A DNA stretch of 64,000 bases, taken from positions 66,479,554-66,543,553 of the forward strand of contig OX485803.1 in NCBI GenBank assembly GCA_950295325.1, written 5' to 3'. The notes below the pieces were generated by a model that saw only the letters and a program-made list of their open reading frames with translations, ran no database searches and was not told where the DNA came from. This document shows, piece by piece, positions 45,140-56,365 of this stretch. Positions within the stretch are counted from its first letter, which is position 1; each line of letters begins with the position of its first letter. The position numbers and the translations under genes are program-made. This stretch comes from Polytrichum commune (taxonomy: Eukaryota; Streptophyta; Polytrichopsida; Polytrichales; Polytrichaceae).

Positions 45140-46540
45140 TCAACGTAATCCTTCTGGGTCCAGCTCCTCTCTATGGAGCTTCAGTAGAGTCTCTGTGTGA
45201 GGTTGAAGAAGTCGAGGTCTCTTTCCTCCAAGTTTAGGGTTTAGGGTTTAGGTTTAACACCCTAAACATGACAACAAGGTATTGGTATTATCAGGGCCAT
45301 GGAATTTTCAGCTAGTCATTGTAAATTCCAATGCGCTCGCTAGTTTCTATCTATATAAAAATGAGGACAGCATTCCCAAACTGATACAGTAGTGTTTGAG
45401 ATCATCAATTTAAATGGACTTGCCTAGGTTTATACAACTCAACCCCAAATCTTAAGGAACTTGGCAATATAATTTTGTTGCAATGAGAACTTCAATACAA
45501 ATATAGTGGTCTAGGTTACCCGAGGGTCGATTATCTGTCCCTTCAGGAAGTACACTAAACATGATTTTTAGTGTCATATGGTATTTTATGTCACTGTGCT
45601 AACTTTTTTTGATGACATTTATGAATAAGTGTACAAATATTGTCATGGATGATGGATGAAAGCATTAAGGGTTTAGAAATTTTGGTTTTTGAGAATTCTT
45701 GGAGACTCAAGAATCGGCAAAAAATCTGTGGAGCTAAAGAGTCCGAGCTGAAGAGATCAGTAAATTTTTGAGTATACATTTTTGGGCTCACGGTTTCTGA
45801 GAATATTTCGAACTCTTGAGATTGAGGTGTGAAGTTTTGTGGAGCTGATTCATTGCAATCAAATTCATCATTGAGGCCATAGGGTTTGGGGCTCAAGGTC
45901 TCCGAGGGTTTGTTGAACTTCAGAGTTGGTGTGAGGCAGGAATTCTTAGGAATTGATGCATTGTAGTTGATTTCATCATTGAGAGGTTATGGTTTCGGGC
46001 GTAAGGATTTTGAGGATTGTTGGAGTTCTGTGGAGCTGATGCTTTGTTGTTGAATTCCTTATTGAGAGGTTAAGGTTTAGGGCATGAGGGTTTTGAGAAT
46101 TTGTTGGGATTTTGTGGAGCTGGTGCATTGCAATGAAAATCATCATTGAGGAGCTCAAGGTGTTTGGACTTCACATTGTGGTGTGGGAAAAGCTCTCATT
46201 GAAATCTGTCTTTGATTCTCGATGTCTAAAGTGCTTTGAATGACCAAAACATGAGGGAGGGAGAGGAATACATGGATAAAGATGTCTCATTTCAGATCTT
46301 TGTTGGTGAATTTTACCATGTCTGGTATAAATTGCATCCTAACAAATCTGTGATGAAATATTGTCATGGATGAAAAATCACTTACTAAGTGATGTAACAC
46401 TGTAAATCTATAATGCCCCCCAAAACTTACAAGGAATGGCAAATAATGGTGGGTTAACATTTAGTGTTGGTGACACTACACTGCGGTTTACAATTAGTAT
46501 TGAGCAAGATGATTAGAATCGGTGACACTAAATAACATAT
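45140..46540. other. Non-coding DNA with weak GAGGTTTAGGG-like repetition
   Basis: No gene. Between about 45660 and 46160 there is a loose repetition of phrases such as TTGTGGAGCTGATGCATTG and CATCATTGAGAGG, about 90-110 bp apart, suggesting an old degenerate tandem array. Confidence 0.4.
45233..45268 (+). repeat. Interstitial telomere-like repeat
   Basis: Three TTTAGGG-type units followed by CACCCTAAAC in inverted orientation. Too short to be a telomere. Confidence 0.8.
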
Positions 46541-46543
46541 TTA

Positions 46544-47900
46544 GGGCCGGTTTACACTATGGACCATGAAGTTGTCCCATGGCAATCTAAGAGCGTTGAT
46601 TGGTTGCTGCAGTCGTCCCGGGACAACTTTGGTTTACACTAGAGAAAAAATGGAAGAGGGACCATGAAGGTTGAGGTCCCCAAAATATAATTTTTAAAGC
46701 CTAATAAATGCACTGATATGGTCCAACGGGTTTTGCGTTGAGAGAGGCAAGAGAGGTGGTCCGGTAGGAAAAGCCAAGGGCCCATGGCAGAAAAATGTTA
46801 TTTTAATAAAATTTTAATGAATTTTTGTGGGGATTGTGCGTGATATGGCGGCTACCCTTCAACACAAAAAACGTTATAATTCAAAATGCCAGTATAACGG
46901 TATAATTCAAAAAACTAGTGTAATGTCCAAATCCGAAAAAGTAGGAAAACGTTAAAATAGCTAAAATCAATAAAATATTAAACGGAACATAAAACAGTAA
47001 AATGGTAACATAAAATTATTTAAATTAAAAGAACATAACATTTAATCGAAAGAAATCATTGTAACATTAAAGAATAATAAATAATATGAAGACGGTAAGA
47101 AACAAAATACAATAAACAATGGAATAGTAAAGGGACCCCTAAATTAAAATTCGTATATATTAAGGTTGGTGTATACTATATGCTCTTATTTTTTTTCAAC
47201 CTATTGTGGCATTGTGTAGTAGTCTCAAATTATTTTTGGCAAGAATGGAGGGATACACTGCAGATGAAGAGTCACGTATAGAGTCACAAGGAGAGTGGTC
47301 ATAGAATTCGCAATAGATAGAAGATATGAGACTTCTATTTTTTAGAAGCAAACAATCGTCCATTTCGGAAATGTTGTATGGTCCTAATTTGCTGCCTGCA
47401 CCTTCCAATGTAGTTTGACAACCACCGATGTTTATTTTTGTAAAAGGTCGATAAATGAATGAGCAATTTGAAACAGCAGGAACAACAACAGTGATACCAA
47501 GAGGAGCAGCAACAACAACAACAACATCAAAACATGTTCCAAAGAAGAAAAGAAAGAGAGTAATAAAAGAAGGAGTGAAGAAGACGAAGAGGACGAAGAA
47601 TAACATAATTGAAGTTGGTGAGTCCGAAGATGAGGAGAAGAAGAGACGACGAGAATAAAATGGAGGGACTTTGAGATGCATCACCTCATTGCCATTCGAG
47701 ATGAGATGGACGAAGAGTTTGCAAAAAATGCAAACAAACAAGATAAGTTATGTTTTAGTATTTTTTCTAAAATAAATAAAAGTTTGAATAAAAGGTCAGT
47801 TGAATGAGGTTAAATGCAGGTGTATGAGGGTGTATGTGGGCCGTATGATGAGGCCGTAGAAGGCCTTGGCCTTCGCCGTATAGCCCCTATGTCCACCCTC
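46544..47900. mobile_element. Probable PIF/Harbinger-type remnant with one recognisable end
   Basis: The left end GGGCCGGTTTACACTATGG follows TTA and resembles the GGGCCRGTTCACACTATG end at 50948. No matching right end was found. The interior contains a Myb/trihelix-like fragment (47455-47745), a protein type carried by Harbinger elements. The right boundary is a guess. Confidence 0.4.
47455..47745 (+). pseudogene. Myb/trihelix-like DNA-binding protein fragment
   Basis: A Lys/Arg-rich segment (KKKRKRVIKEGVKKTKR, nuclear-localisation-like) and an acidic stretch come first. After a frame change near 47655 follows KWRDFEMHHLIAIRDEMDEE and FAKN, the start of a Myb/trihelix-like helix region. The frame change and the loss of the remaining helices make it non-functional. 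Family assignment rests on one motif. Confidence 0.5.
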
Positions 47901-48130
47901 CCCCCAAAATGGGAAGTTTAGTGTAGTTGCATAGTTCGTGAAATTTTTTTGCTAGCACCAGAAGTTACATAGAAGACTATTTTCTCTCTAGATTCCAATA
48001 AAACCTAAAAGTTATGAGAGCAGGGACACTAGATAAATTCATAAGTTTTAGGGATTCCTTGGACAATATGTCCTCTTACTTCGAGGTAGTCGTTAATAGA
48101 TTTTGTAACTCATGTTTCATCAGATACATA

Positions 48131-48630
48131 GGGCCACTTCACACACGAGACTGAGAGCCCGTGACCACTACACTTCAAGCACTCTCATTGGTGGAAAATG
48201 CGGAGCAGGGCCAAATTCGCTTCACACTACGCTTGAGGGACCAACAGACTATGTAAATTCAAGATGGATGTAAAGTCTACATGGATTCGTACATGGCATC
48301 GAATGGATCATGTTTCATGGTCACTTGGACTATTTTCAAAAAACCACCTCTTGGAAGTAGGTCTAGCACAAAACCAGGAGACCATGGCACTCCGAATGCT
48401 CACAACGGTTGATTAATTCTATTTTACCATATGTGAGGGCATGCATGAATAGAAATTCATTGAAGTAGCATTTGGTTGAGGGCCTAGTTACATATGGCTT
48501 CCCACAACACTCGAGGGTCCATGACCACACTACATGATTGTGGAGGTGTGTTGGGACGGCCTTTGGACACTTTCTTTTAGGCTCTCACAATTTCACGGTC
48601 ACAGCTCTTGGCTCGTGTGTGAAGTGGCCC
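48131..48630. mobile_element. PIF/Harbinger-like MITE
   Basis: Terminal inverted repeats GGGCCACTTCACACACGAG and CTCGTGTGTGAAGTGGCCC. The interior is homologous to 39051-39550 in inverted orientation and to 55761-56362. No matching 3-bp target duplication is visible, unlike the 55.8 kb copy. Confidence 0.82.
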
Positions 48631-48849
48631 TGGGCCATCATGCACATACCTTGAGTTGTCTGAAAAGTATGTTACATTTCTCAACTCTAAATACATGTGT
48701 GATACATATGTAGATCTAGCTCAGGACGTGTGTCAATTAAGGAGTCGATTGTGTTTGGCCAACCTTCGAAACACTCAACATTGCAAAGTGCACAAACACT
48801 ACTGTTCCTTTCTTCTTTTCTCTTTTCTTTCAACATTGCATCTTAGTAT

Positions 48850-48924
48850 ACCTATGTTCGGGGAAAACCGACGGCTAGTTCATTATCAGCCGATGGATTT
48901 CCCCTCATGGCCGGTGTCGTAGTG
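48850..48924. repeat. CACTA-type element end
   Basis: Matches 37060-37122, then ends GGTGTCGTAGTG. Read on the minus strand this is CACTACGACACC followed by subterminal GGCCATGAGGG, the classic terminus of a CACTA element. Confidence 0.6.
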
Positions 48925-50077
48925 TAATGCGTACACTATTTACATGTGAACTTATTTTGTGTTGCATTACGATTCTTTGATTTGGAGGAAAGTAAAAGGG
49001 AGTAGAAATAGATTACCTTTTTGTCTATTCTTAGTGACTTTTAGTTTACCCTTTTTAATCTTATCTCTCTTTTTTACTCTTATTACCCTTTTAGCCTTAC
49101 TTCTAGTTTTATCCTTAGTTTATTTTTAGACCAATGGATAATTAGAAGCCATGTGATGAGGATAAGAGGAGGATTTTTGGCCTTATCTCACATGTGTGGT
49201 TGAAGAGAAGAGAGGTTGGGGAGACAAGAGGTTTTTTGTTGTGGAAAGCTCATTGTTGTTTTTTGTGTGGATTTGATGAGAATCGGAAAATAAAATATGG
49301 AAGAGTTGCGTTTCATGGGATTGTTTTCTCTTGAGTGATCACTTGCTTGAATGAGAGTTAGCAAAAACAAAAGTTGTGCTAGTTTGAGTGGAGGGAAGTC
49401 TGTTAGCTCTTGCATAGAAGGGTTGAGACTTCGACTGACCACAAAAAGACGGACAAGTCTTTTGTTGGCAACAATCCTTTGAAGGAGTAGCACTTATTGA
49501 TAGATTTTTTTTTGTAAAGATTTGAATCGATCAATTTGGCGTGAAGATTTGAAGATTGAAGAATTTTGAAAATTCAAGTGTGTTGTGGTTTGTGGTCCGT
49601 TGTCATTTTTTTGTGATTCCCAGCCGGATTTGGAGGCTAGTTGTACTTGAATTTCTTTGCATCGTAAAACTGTTGCGGATTTTTTTGTGGGAAACCATAA
49701 AAACCTCATTTTGTGTTTGTGACAACGAAGTGGAATTGATGACTCACAAGGTTGTACTCTGTTGTTCCCACTGGTGAGGCGCGATTGCTGGTCACCGTGG
49801 GTTTGAAAGTTTAGGAGCCAATCTGTCGGACGTCAGCTCGTGTTCTGACGTCCCGTTTTACCCGTCCGAGGCATGTGTTTTCTTATTACCCTACCCTTAC
49901 CCTTAACCCATTTAGAGCCGCAACAGGATAGGCCAACGGGAAAGATGTTGAAGTTTTGAAGAAATTGAAGACCGAGACTTTTGAAGACAAGAAGATCCGA
50001 CGGTCCGGCTAGCAAATCTAGTTGCAGCCAAAAGCCCAGTGCTTTCCCAAAGCGGACCCCTCTCTACCCGACACCGA
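48925..50077. other. Non-coding DNA between the split halves of the CACTA-like segment
   Basis: AT-rich, no gene recognised. Begins TAATGCG after TAGTG and ends CTACCCGACACCG, whose GACACC mirrors the GGTGTC at the other edge. Confidence 0.4.
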
Positions 50078-50674
50078 TCCAAATTTCCAACCATCGGATG
50101 GCAATCCGACTGTAATTTCAATCCTCCGGCAATTAGCCAATGGACCAGAAAATGTCCCGGAAATGTAGCTGATTCTTCTTGTGAGTTACTGGATTTCAGC
50201 CGGAAGCATCCAAAGCTCTATTTGTCTGGGGCATCTGATGATGCACTTGAGGAAGTACCCTAGACCTTAAACTTTTTGAATTATGCAACCTTTCCATGAC
50301 CAAATCCAATTGCTTTTATGAAGAATTGGGGGACCCTTGGCCTTCAAGTGGTGAAGGCATTGCTAGGTTCAATTCCTGCCAAGGATATTAACTCTTCAAA
50401 TTTAAAGTTTTGAACATGCCTTTCTTTTCACTTATTCAAGATTTTGTACTAAGAAATGATTTCTAATAACTTTTCATACATTTTTTAAACAATTAGTGCC
50501 GATATGAATTCCATTTAATCGGATATTGGCCAATGAAAATATGAAAATATAGGCAATTGGCCGATTGATTTTACAAAAGACCGGCTCTTGCCGATGTAAA
50601 TTGGAAAAAATCCGACCCTTCGTAGCAACTACCGACAATTAGGCACTAAGGCTTCAAAAACTTCCCAAACTCTG
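50078..50674. repeat. 597-bp duplicate of 37124-37720
   Basis: Same length and colinear throughout with scattered substitutions, including CCGATTGATTTTACA and GACCGGCTCTTGCCGATG. Non-coding. Confidence 0.9.
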
Positions 50675-50947
50675 TAGTATACTAGGCTCCCGAAAAGCAC
50701 ATGGCGCAATCTTAAAGGGACCTCCCACTAAATGTAATATACGAATATAGTACTTAATGAATGACCCAATGAATGACTACCTACATATTCAATAGAATAT
50801 GAATATACAACACTGACTTCATGTGGGTACCAGACATAGAATTTGTGTTCATGGAGCCTTTGGCCACCATGTTCTTTGCAATGATGTCGGTGCAGCAGCT
50901 TGTGTGGACAAGTCAGTGTGTTTGTTTCACTACCTAACTTACTCTAA

Positions 50948-51330
50948 GGGCCAGTTCACACTATGCCCAAGTCGAGAGGGGAAACGTCACTTTTCTGGAC
51001 CAAACTATGTCGAGAGGAGAAACCTTTGGTCTGGAAAAGTATATTAAAATAATTCACTTTCAGATTTTGAATATTTTAATGGAAAAAAGTTCGGCCTCTC
51101 GATGGAAGTTTGGGTCAAGCATTTTGCTCGACCCAAATTTTGCTCGAGAGGCCAAACTCTTGGCGCCATAACTTCCTAAAAGTGCTGCCACCTAGGCTCT
51201 TTTGGAGGCGACGTCCTTTGGACTTCGACCTCTAGTGTGAAGGTTGAGAGGACGGACTTTGGACATTTCTGCATTTTCATTGGTCCAAACGCTTCTGCTC
51301 TCGAAGTTTGGCCATAGTGTGAACCGGCCC
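50948..51330. mobile_element. PIF/Harbinger-like MITE, second family (383 bp)
   Basis: Terminal inverted repeats GGGCCAGTTCACACTATG and CATAGTGTGAACCGGCCC are flanked by a TAA duplication on both sides (50945-50947 and 51331-51333). A three-base TAA/TTA duplication with GGGCC ends is typical of PIF/Harbinger. No coding capacity. Confidence 0.88.
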
Positions 51331-51854
51331 TAAGCCCATGGACCCCAGGAGGTCTCCCTCTTTGTAAGATATTAAGAACCGCATGCAGAAAAGAAAAAGA
51401 AAAAGGAAAAAGTAGGGTGGAATAAAATAAGAGTAGAGGTAAGGATTGTTGAATTGACCATAGTCAATATGTAAGGTGTCGACTAGGTCTTGACTTGTCA
51501 TCCAAGTTGGTCAAGTTTTTTACTTTGAACACATAGTTGATATCTTGCTCCTCTTTATATGTGATAATTTATTTTTTTATTTTTTTTGACAAATCATGTG
51601 ATTGCACGATGTGCTTCTGTGGTTGTTTCAAGAAACTACATGGTCAATTTAACAATTCCCCATATTATCTATCTAACTATCTATCTATTTATCTATCTAC
51701 ATATATTTTCTTGCTCCTCGCAAAACAATTAACATAATATAGGGTATTACAAACTTGTTTTGAAAACATAATAGGTGAAATTCTAGATTTTTTATCAAAT
51801 ATATTGAGTATTCCATGAATATGCGCATTACTTAATAGGCCCCCCTGGAAAGCC

Positions 51855-52560
51855 CGGGGATGGACTTTTCATATCACGTATGAAGTAACGTGAGTGTAAG
51901 GAAGGGTGTTATTTGAGGCATTGACATACATAGTATACATAAGGGAGAGGTATTATTTTTCTCTAGTGTGTACATTTATAAAGGCTATTAAGAATGTTGA
52001 AGTAAAGGTAGATGTACAAAAGGGGGCCCTAGGGTTTGGAGAAATTTTGACAACATATGTATTAGTTCCATCCAATTCACATTTTCATTCATTATTGTCA
52101 TGTAGTAGTTGTCCTCATTGACTACTTGGTTCATTCTTCTGCGGTTTTGTATTTGGGTTCTAAGTTTTTACAAATTAAAGGCTTATGGAGCGCTCATGGG
52201 CTCCCATTGAGGTTTTCTCTCTAGATTATGATTAAGTTATGATGCTTTTCTCTTTGTTTGCTTGATGCAATTGTTGAGTTACATGCTATGGATGAAAAAA
52301 TGTTCAACCATTTTTCCTTGGAAAGTGAAAGTGGATTTTATGTGTGAAAGTACTTATTTAATTTGAGATTTATATTTTGTATATGTAGTAGAGGCATTTA
52401 TTACATTAGTATAAACACATGAGTCTATTTCCTAGCATGCCGTTAGTACGTATAAGTATTATTTTCTTTATAAACCTTTGGTATGTAGGGAGTTTAATTT
52501 CATAACAATCCACGCACGTCATTTATGTTTCCAATAAAAAGCCCACCCCCCTGAGGTGGG
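51855..52560 (+). repeat. Dispersed repeat R, uninterrupted copy
   Basis: Begins GGGGATGGACTTTTCATATC and runs through CATAGTATACATAAGGGAG, GTAGATGTACAAAAGGGG and CATGAGTCTATTTCCTAGC. Similar sequence recurs at 58282-58378 plus 61990-62455, and inverted at 62456-62810. Non-coding, class unknown. Confidence 0.7.
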
Positions 52561-53414
52561 ACCTTAGTAAAGATGGATGTTCTTGAGGGGTATGGCATAG
52601 TATCCCCCTAGAGGTTTTGATTTGGAGGGCGTGTAGAGGAGATGGTTTCATCAAAATTGTGAGGCCTAGGTGAAGGTAGATGTTCTAGAATGATTTTGCA
52701 CATTTCCCTCTACAGTTTCGATCAAAGGCTTGCAGTGGAGAGAATTTCAATAATATTAAGATTGGATTCTACACATGTTTGGCCTTTTCAAGATTGAAAT
52801 GGCTCGTATCTTGATATTTTTGGACTTTTTAGCCAATTGCAAACTAAATTGTTGTTACATGCCTGCTTCATTATCTCCAATATGGTGCCAAATGTCTACA
52901 CACATCATGTCCACAATCTTTAAATAAATAATCACCTACATAATGGCCACATGGTGAGTATAAATTACAACACTTGAAGCATGAGTGTTTCATAATTTTC
53001 CCAAAACCGCTTGTTTTTTTTCTTTCCAAAGTTGTCATAAGTCCAGAATTACCTAAAACACTAGTTAGATCTCAACCTTTCTTTAGTTGTTTTCATGGGC
53101 AGCCCCTCCCCAAACCCTAAAACCCGTTATAGATTGTAGTTGAGGGTTACACCCCTGTTAAACCCCCTAGCTGAGGGGTTCGACATGAGCATCCTCTTGC
53201 CATTTGTACATGAAATAGAAACCCTTAGTGTGTAAGAGTAGAAAAATGGCTAGATTGAGAATTTTTGATTACCCTCCAGGGGTGCACACTTCAATAGGGT
53301 AAAAGCAAGTGTGCATCCGTCTCTTGGCGGGGACATTTAATGGAGCCCATACATTACCATGGGTGTACTACATGGTACTAGCTATGTACCTCCCGGTGGA
53401 GGGCCTAAAGTTTA
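52561..53414. other. Non-coding DNA, no gene recognised
   Basis: AT-rich with short repeated phrases (GGTACCTCCCGGTGGAGG-type near 53385, recurring near 54650). No domain-bearing frame. Confidence 0.4.
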
Positions 53415-53907
53415 GTAATCTCCCACTTAAGTACGCACCCGTTTAAGTACGCTTCCTAGTTAAGTGCACAATCTTTTTGAAAAATATAAGGGTTCAAACT
53501 TTATTGTTTGAACATGTCATACAAAGTCATTAGTCATGAATGCATGATTTTTTTACGCTTGACATTCTATGTCGGTTTGTTAACGTTTTGCTGAAACGTC
53601 TCAAACGATCGTCGCAGTTCATCATACATATGTTCAGCTTCTGTTTGAACACCGGAGCAAAGCAATTGATCGTCGATGTTGAGGACAATGTTGTGTAGAG
53701 CTTCAAAGCCTTTGAAGTCTGTGGCATTTTCAGATTCAACAAATGTCTTGATAGATTGGATTTTGGTCAAGTGGGTTGCCTATGGTTTCATCCGTTTCCC
53801 ATTGCGATTCATCGAATCAAAAGCGATATGAGTAAAGTACGCACCTACCAACTAAGTGCGCACCAACAACTCTAGTTCAAAGTGCGTACTTAAGCCGGAG
53901 ATTACTG
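53415..53907. mobile_element. Small DNA transposon with a transposase fragment, possibly Tc1-mariner/pogo-like
   Basis: The left end TAGTAATCTCCCACTTAAGTACGCAC is mirrored at the right end by GTGCGTACTTAAGCCGGAGATTACTG, an inverted repeat of about 25 bp with two or three mismatches. The interior on the minus strand has an open stretch of about 67 codons (KTFVESENATDFKGFEAL...) that could be the end of a transposase. A TA target duplication is possible but not clear. Confidence 0.55.
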
Positions 53908-55757
53908 TATAGAAATGTAAAGGCATCAATTTCATCAAATATCTTGGATAAAAACAGATTTTTTGAACAAGGACTTGGTATGCATTTGTAAGGAGAACTT
54001 GGAGTGCGGCTAACTTTTGGAGAGTGTGAGGAAGGTGGTATACATAGATAGCATTGGACCTACCAGTGGAGGCCCTCTTTTAGAAACTTAAGGAGTGACC
54101 TTCACATATATTGGGAAAGTGGTAAAAATATAATAATAAAATAAATAAAGTTTCAACAAACTTGGAGTTGCCGTGTAGTTGTTAGCCAACTTTGGGGTGG
54201 TGGCCAACTTTTGAAGAGTGTGAGGAATGGGGTACACACAGGTAGATCACTCCATTGTCAAGTTGAACACCACGTGCGACCAAAAAAAATCTTCTTTTGG
54301 TAAGTTGCACCACCAAAATGGGTCAAAATTTTATCAATTTTTTTTCATGAGTAGATTATACACAGTACCTATGACATAGTCAAAAGTGGTAACTAAATTT
54401 GATGATTTTTTTTTTCATAAAACATACCATTTCTAACTAGAATGACATAGAATTGAACTAAAACACTTACTAAAAAAATAAAGATGACTAAAAAATTTCA
54501 AAAAAGTATACAAAAGATACTATCAATGGTTATGTATATGTAGAAAAAATATCATAAATTTTAAAATTATATATGGCATGTAATATAGGGGTAGCAAACT
54601 TTGTCCGCACGTGGTGTCAACTTGACAATGAAGTGACCTCCCCGTGGGGGTACATTCACGTACCTCTCGGTGGAGGTGTAATAGCAATTTTTGTTTTCTT
54701 TTTCCTTTTAAGGAAGTAAAGTGTAAAAAGGGTTGAAGAACTAGACATTTTAAGGTGCCATGTGTTAAGTTCGGGCTATTATCTGGGAGATTAGGAAAGT
54801 CGGATTTGTGAGGTCTAGAGTCCAATTGGAATGGTTGCATTCTCTTAAGGGAAGGAATATATGAACATGGAAGAAAAAAGCAGGGGGACCTCTTCTTTCA
54901 TTTTTCTTCTTTTACTACTACTTCTTCTTCTTCTTCTGGATATAAAAATTTGTTTTTAGGAAGAAGGATATTATGAATGAATAATTCTCTTGTAATCTTG
55001 GGAAGGCCATAATCTTCTTATGAAGAAATCTCTTTTGTTGAAAGGGAGTGATTCCCTAGATTATCAAAGCACCAATCTGAAATTCAAAGCCTGAATTCTC
55101 TGGCCATAGTTTGATGTTGATATTTCATGGTTGTGACAGTTGAAGCTGTGTCAAGTCCATAGTCTACCAATTTTGTGTATGGCAGTAAATGCTTAACAGT
55201 CTATCTCCATTCTACTGAATTGTCTAAAGTAGAATCTGAGTGCGGCTATATTCAGTTGGTCATGATAATCTCTCAGTCAAGAGTAGTGCCATAATTTAGG
55301 GTGTAGGTTTGCAAGGTGACAAAGCCTACTATTTAATTCATAGACTGATAAGAGCAGGAGTGTAATTCCATTCTGAAATCATTCTAATTGGAGGGCAATT
55401 GCGATGCAATCTTCGAGAGTGATTGAGTTACTCACGTGCATCAGTGATAACAATTCATTATACCCGAGTCGAGATAAGAAGGATTTTTATCCAGAATTTA
55501 TAAGATGATGCAATCCAGGCTCTTCCTTACAATTAGAAAATCATGAAAAAAAGGAGAGAAGAATAATCAAATTTATTGATGGACGAGTGTGATACATGCT
55601 TACTTTCTGTGTTTAAAGAGTGTAAAGGAGTGCATGCAATGGTCTGAACTATCATAATCTTATCTGAAGAGAATATGAACAGTGCAGGGACAATTGGTTG
55701 GGCTGATCATCGAAAGGTCAGGGATGACCATAATCTTTCAAGGGTTACCAATAAACC
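53908..55757. other. Non-coding DNA, no gene recognised
   Basis: AT-rich. Contains a CTT microsatellite at about 54917-54945. No coding signal. Confidence 0.4.
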
Positions 55758-55760
55758 TAA

Positions 55761-56362
55761 GGGCCACTTCACACATGAGCCAAGAGCCGTGACCTTGTAA
55801 TGGTGAGGACCCTTGACTCTCATCCAAAGGCCATACCATGGGTGTTGGGAAAGCCATTTTATGTGGTCTTTGGCCCTCAAGCATAGTGTGAAGTGAGAAT
55901 GAACCATGTTGCGGGACCATTGCATATTTTGTTGGCGAAAAAAGAGGGGAGGATTTGGTTTAATATAATATGTCTCCAAGTTTATCAATTTAAGATAACT
56001 ACTTGGTGGTGTTTGTTTGTCCTGGAATTTTTCTTGGAATCTGACCTAGAATCTGCCATACAGTTTGTCCTGAAATTTGTCCTGCTGGAAAAAATATTAA
56101 AAAAGTCACGGTCTCCCAGAATTTGCATCAAGCCCACCTCTTGGAGGTGGGTCTGACGTAAATTCCAGTAGACCATGCACCCTTATCCACAACTAGCCAT
56201 GTAGGACTCCATGTAGACTTTTCATCCACGAACTTTTCTTTGGGCCTTTAGGCCTTCACCTCCTAGTGTGAAGTGAACTTGGACGGTCTCCGCCTTTTCG
56301 ACCAATGAGAGCTCTTACATTGCCATGGTCAAGGGCCTTCAGCCTTGTGTGTGAAGTGGCCC
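55761..56362. mobile_element. PIF/Harbinger-like MITE with TAA target duplication
   Basis: Ends GGGCCACTTCACACATGAGCC and GGCCTT...GTGTGTGAAGTGGCCC form terminal inverted repeats. TAA lies on both sides (55758-55760 and 56363-56365). The interior matches 39051-39550 and 48131-48630. Best-preserved member of this family here. Confidence 0.9.
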
Positions 56363-56365
56363 TAA

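Noticed and set aside
47196-47741. 181-codon minus-strand frame
   Set aside because: It opposes the Myb-like fragment and its low-complexity Ser/Phe/Val content mirrors GAA/AAC-rich DNA on the plus strand; no domain.
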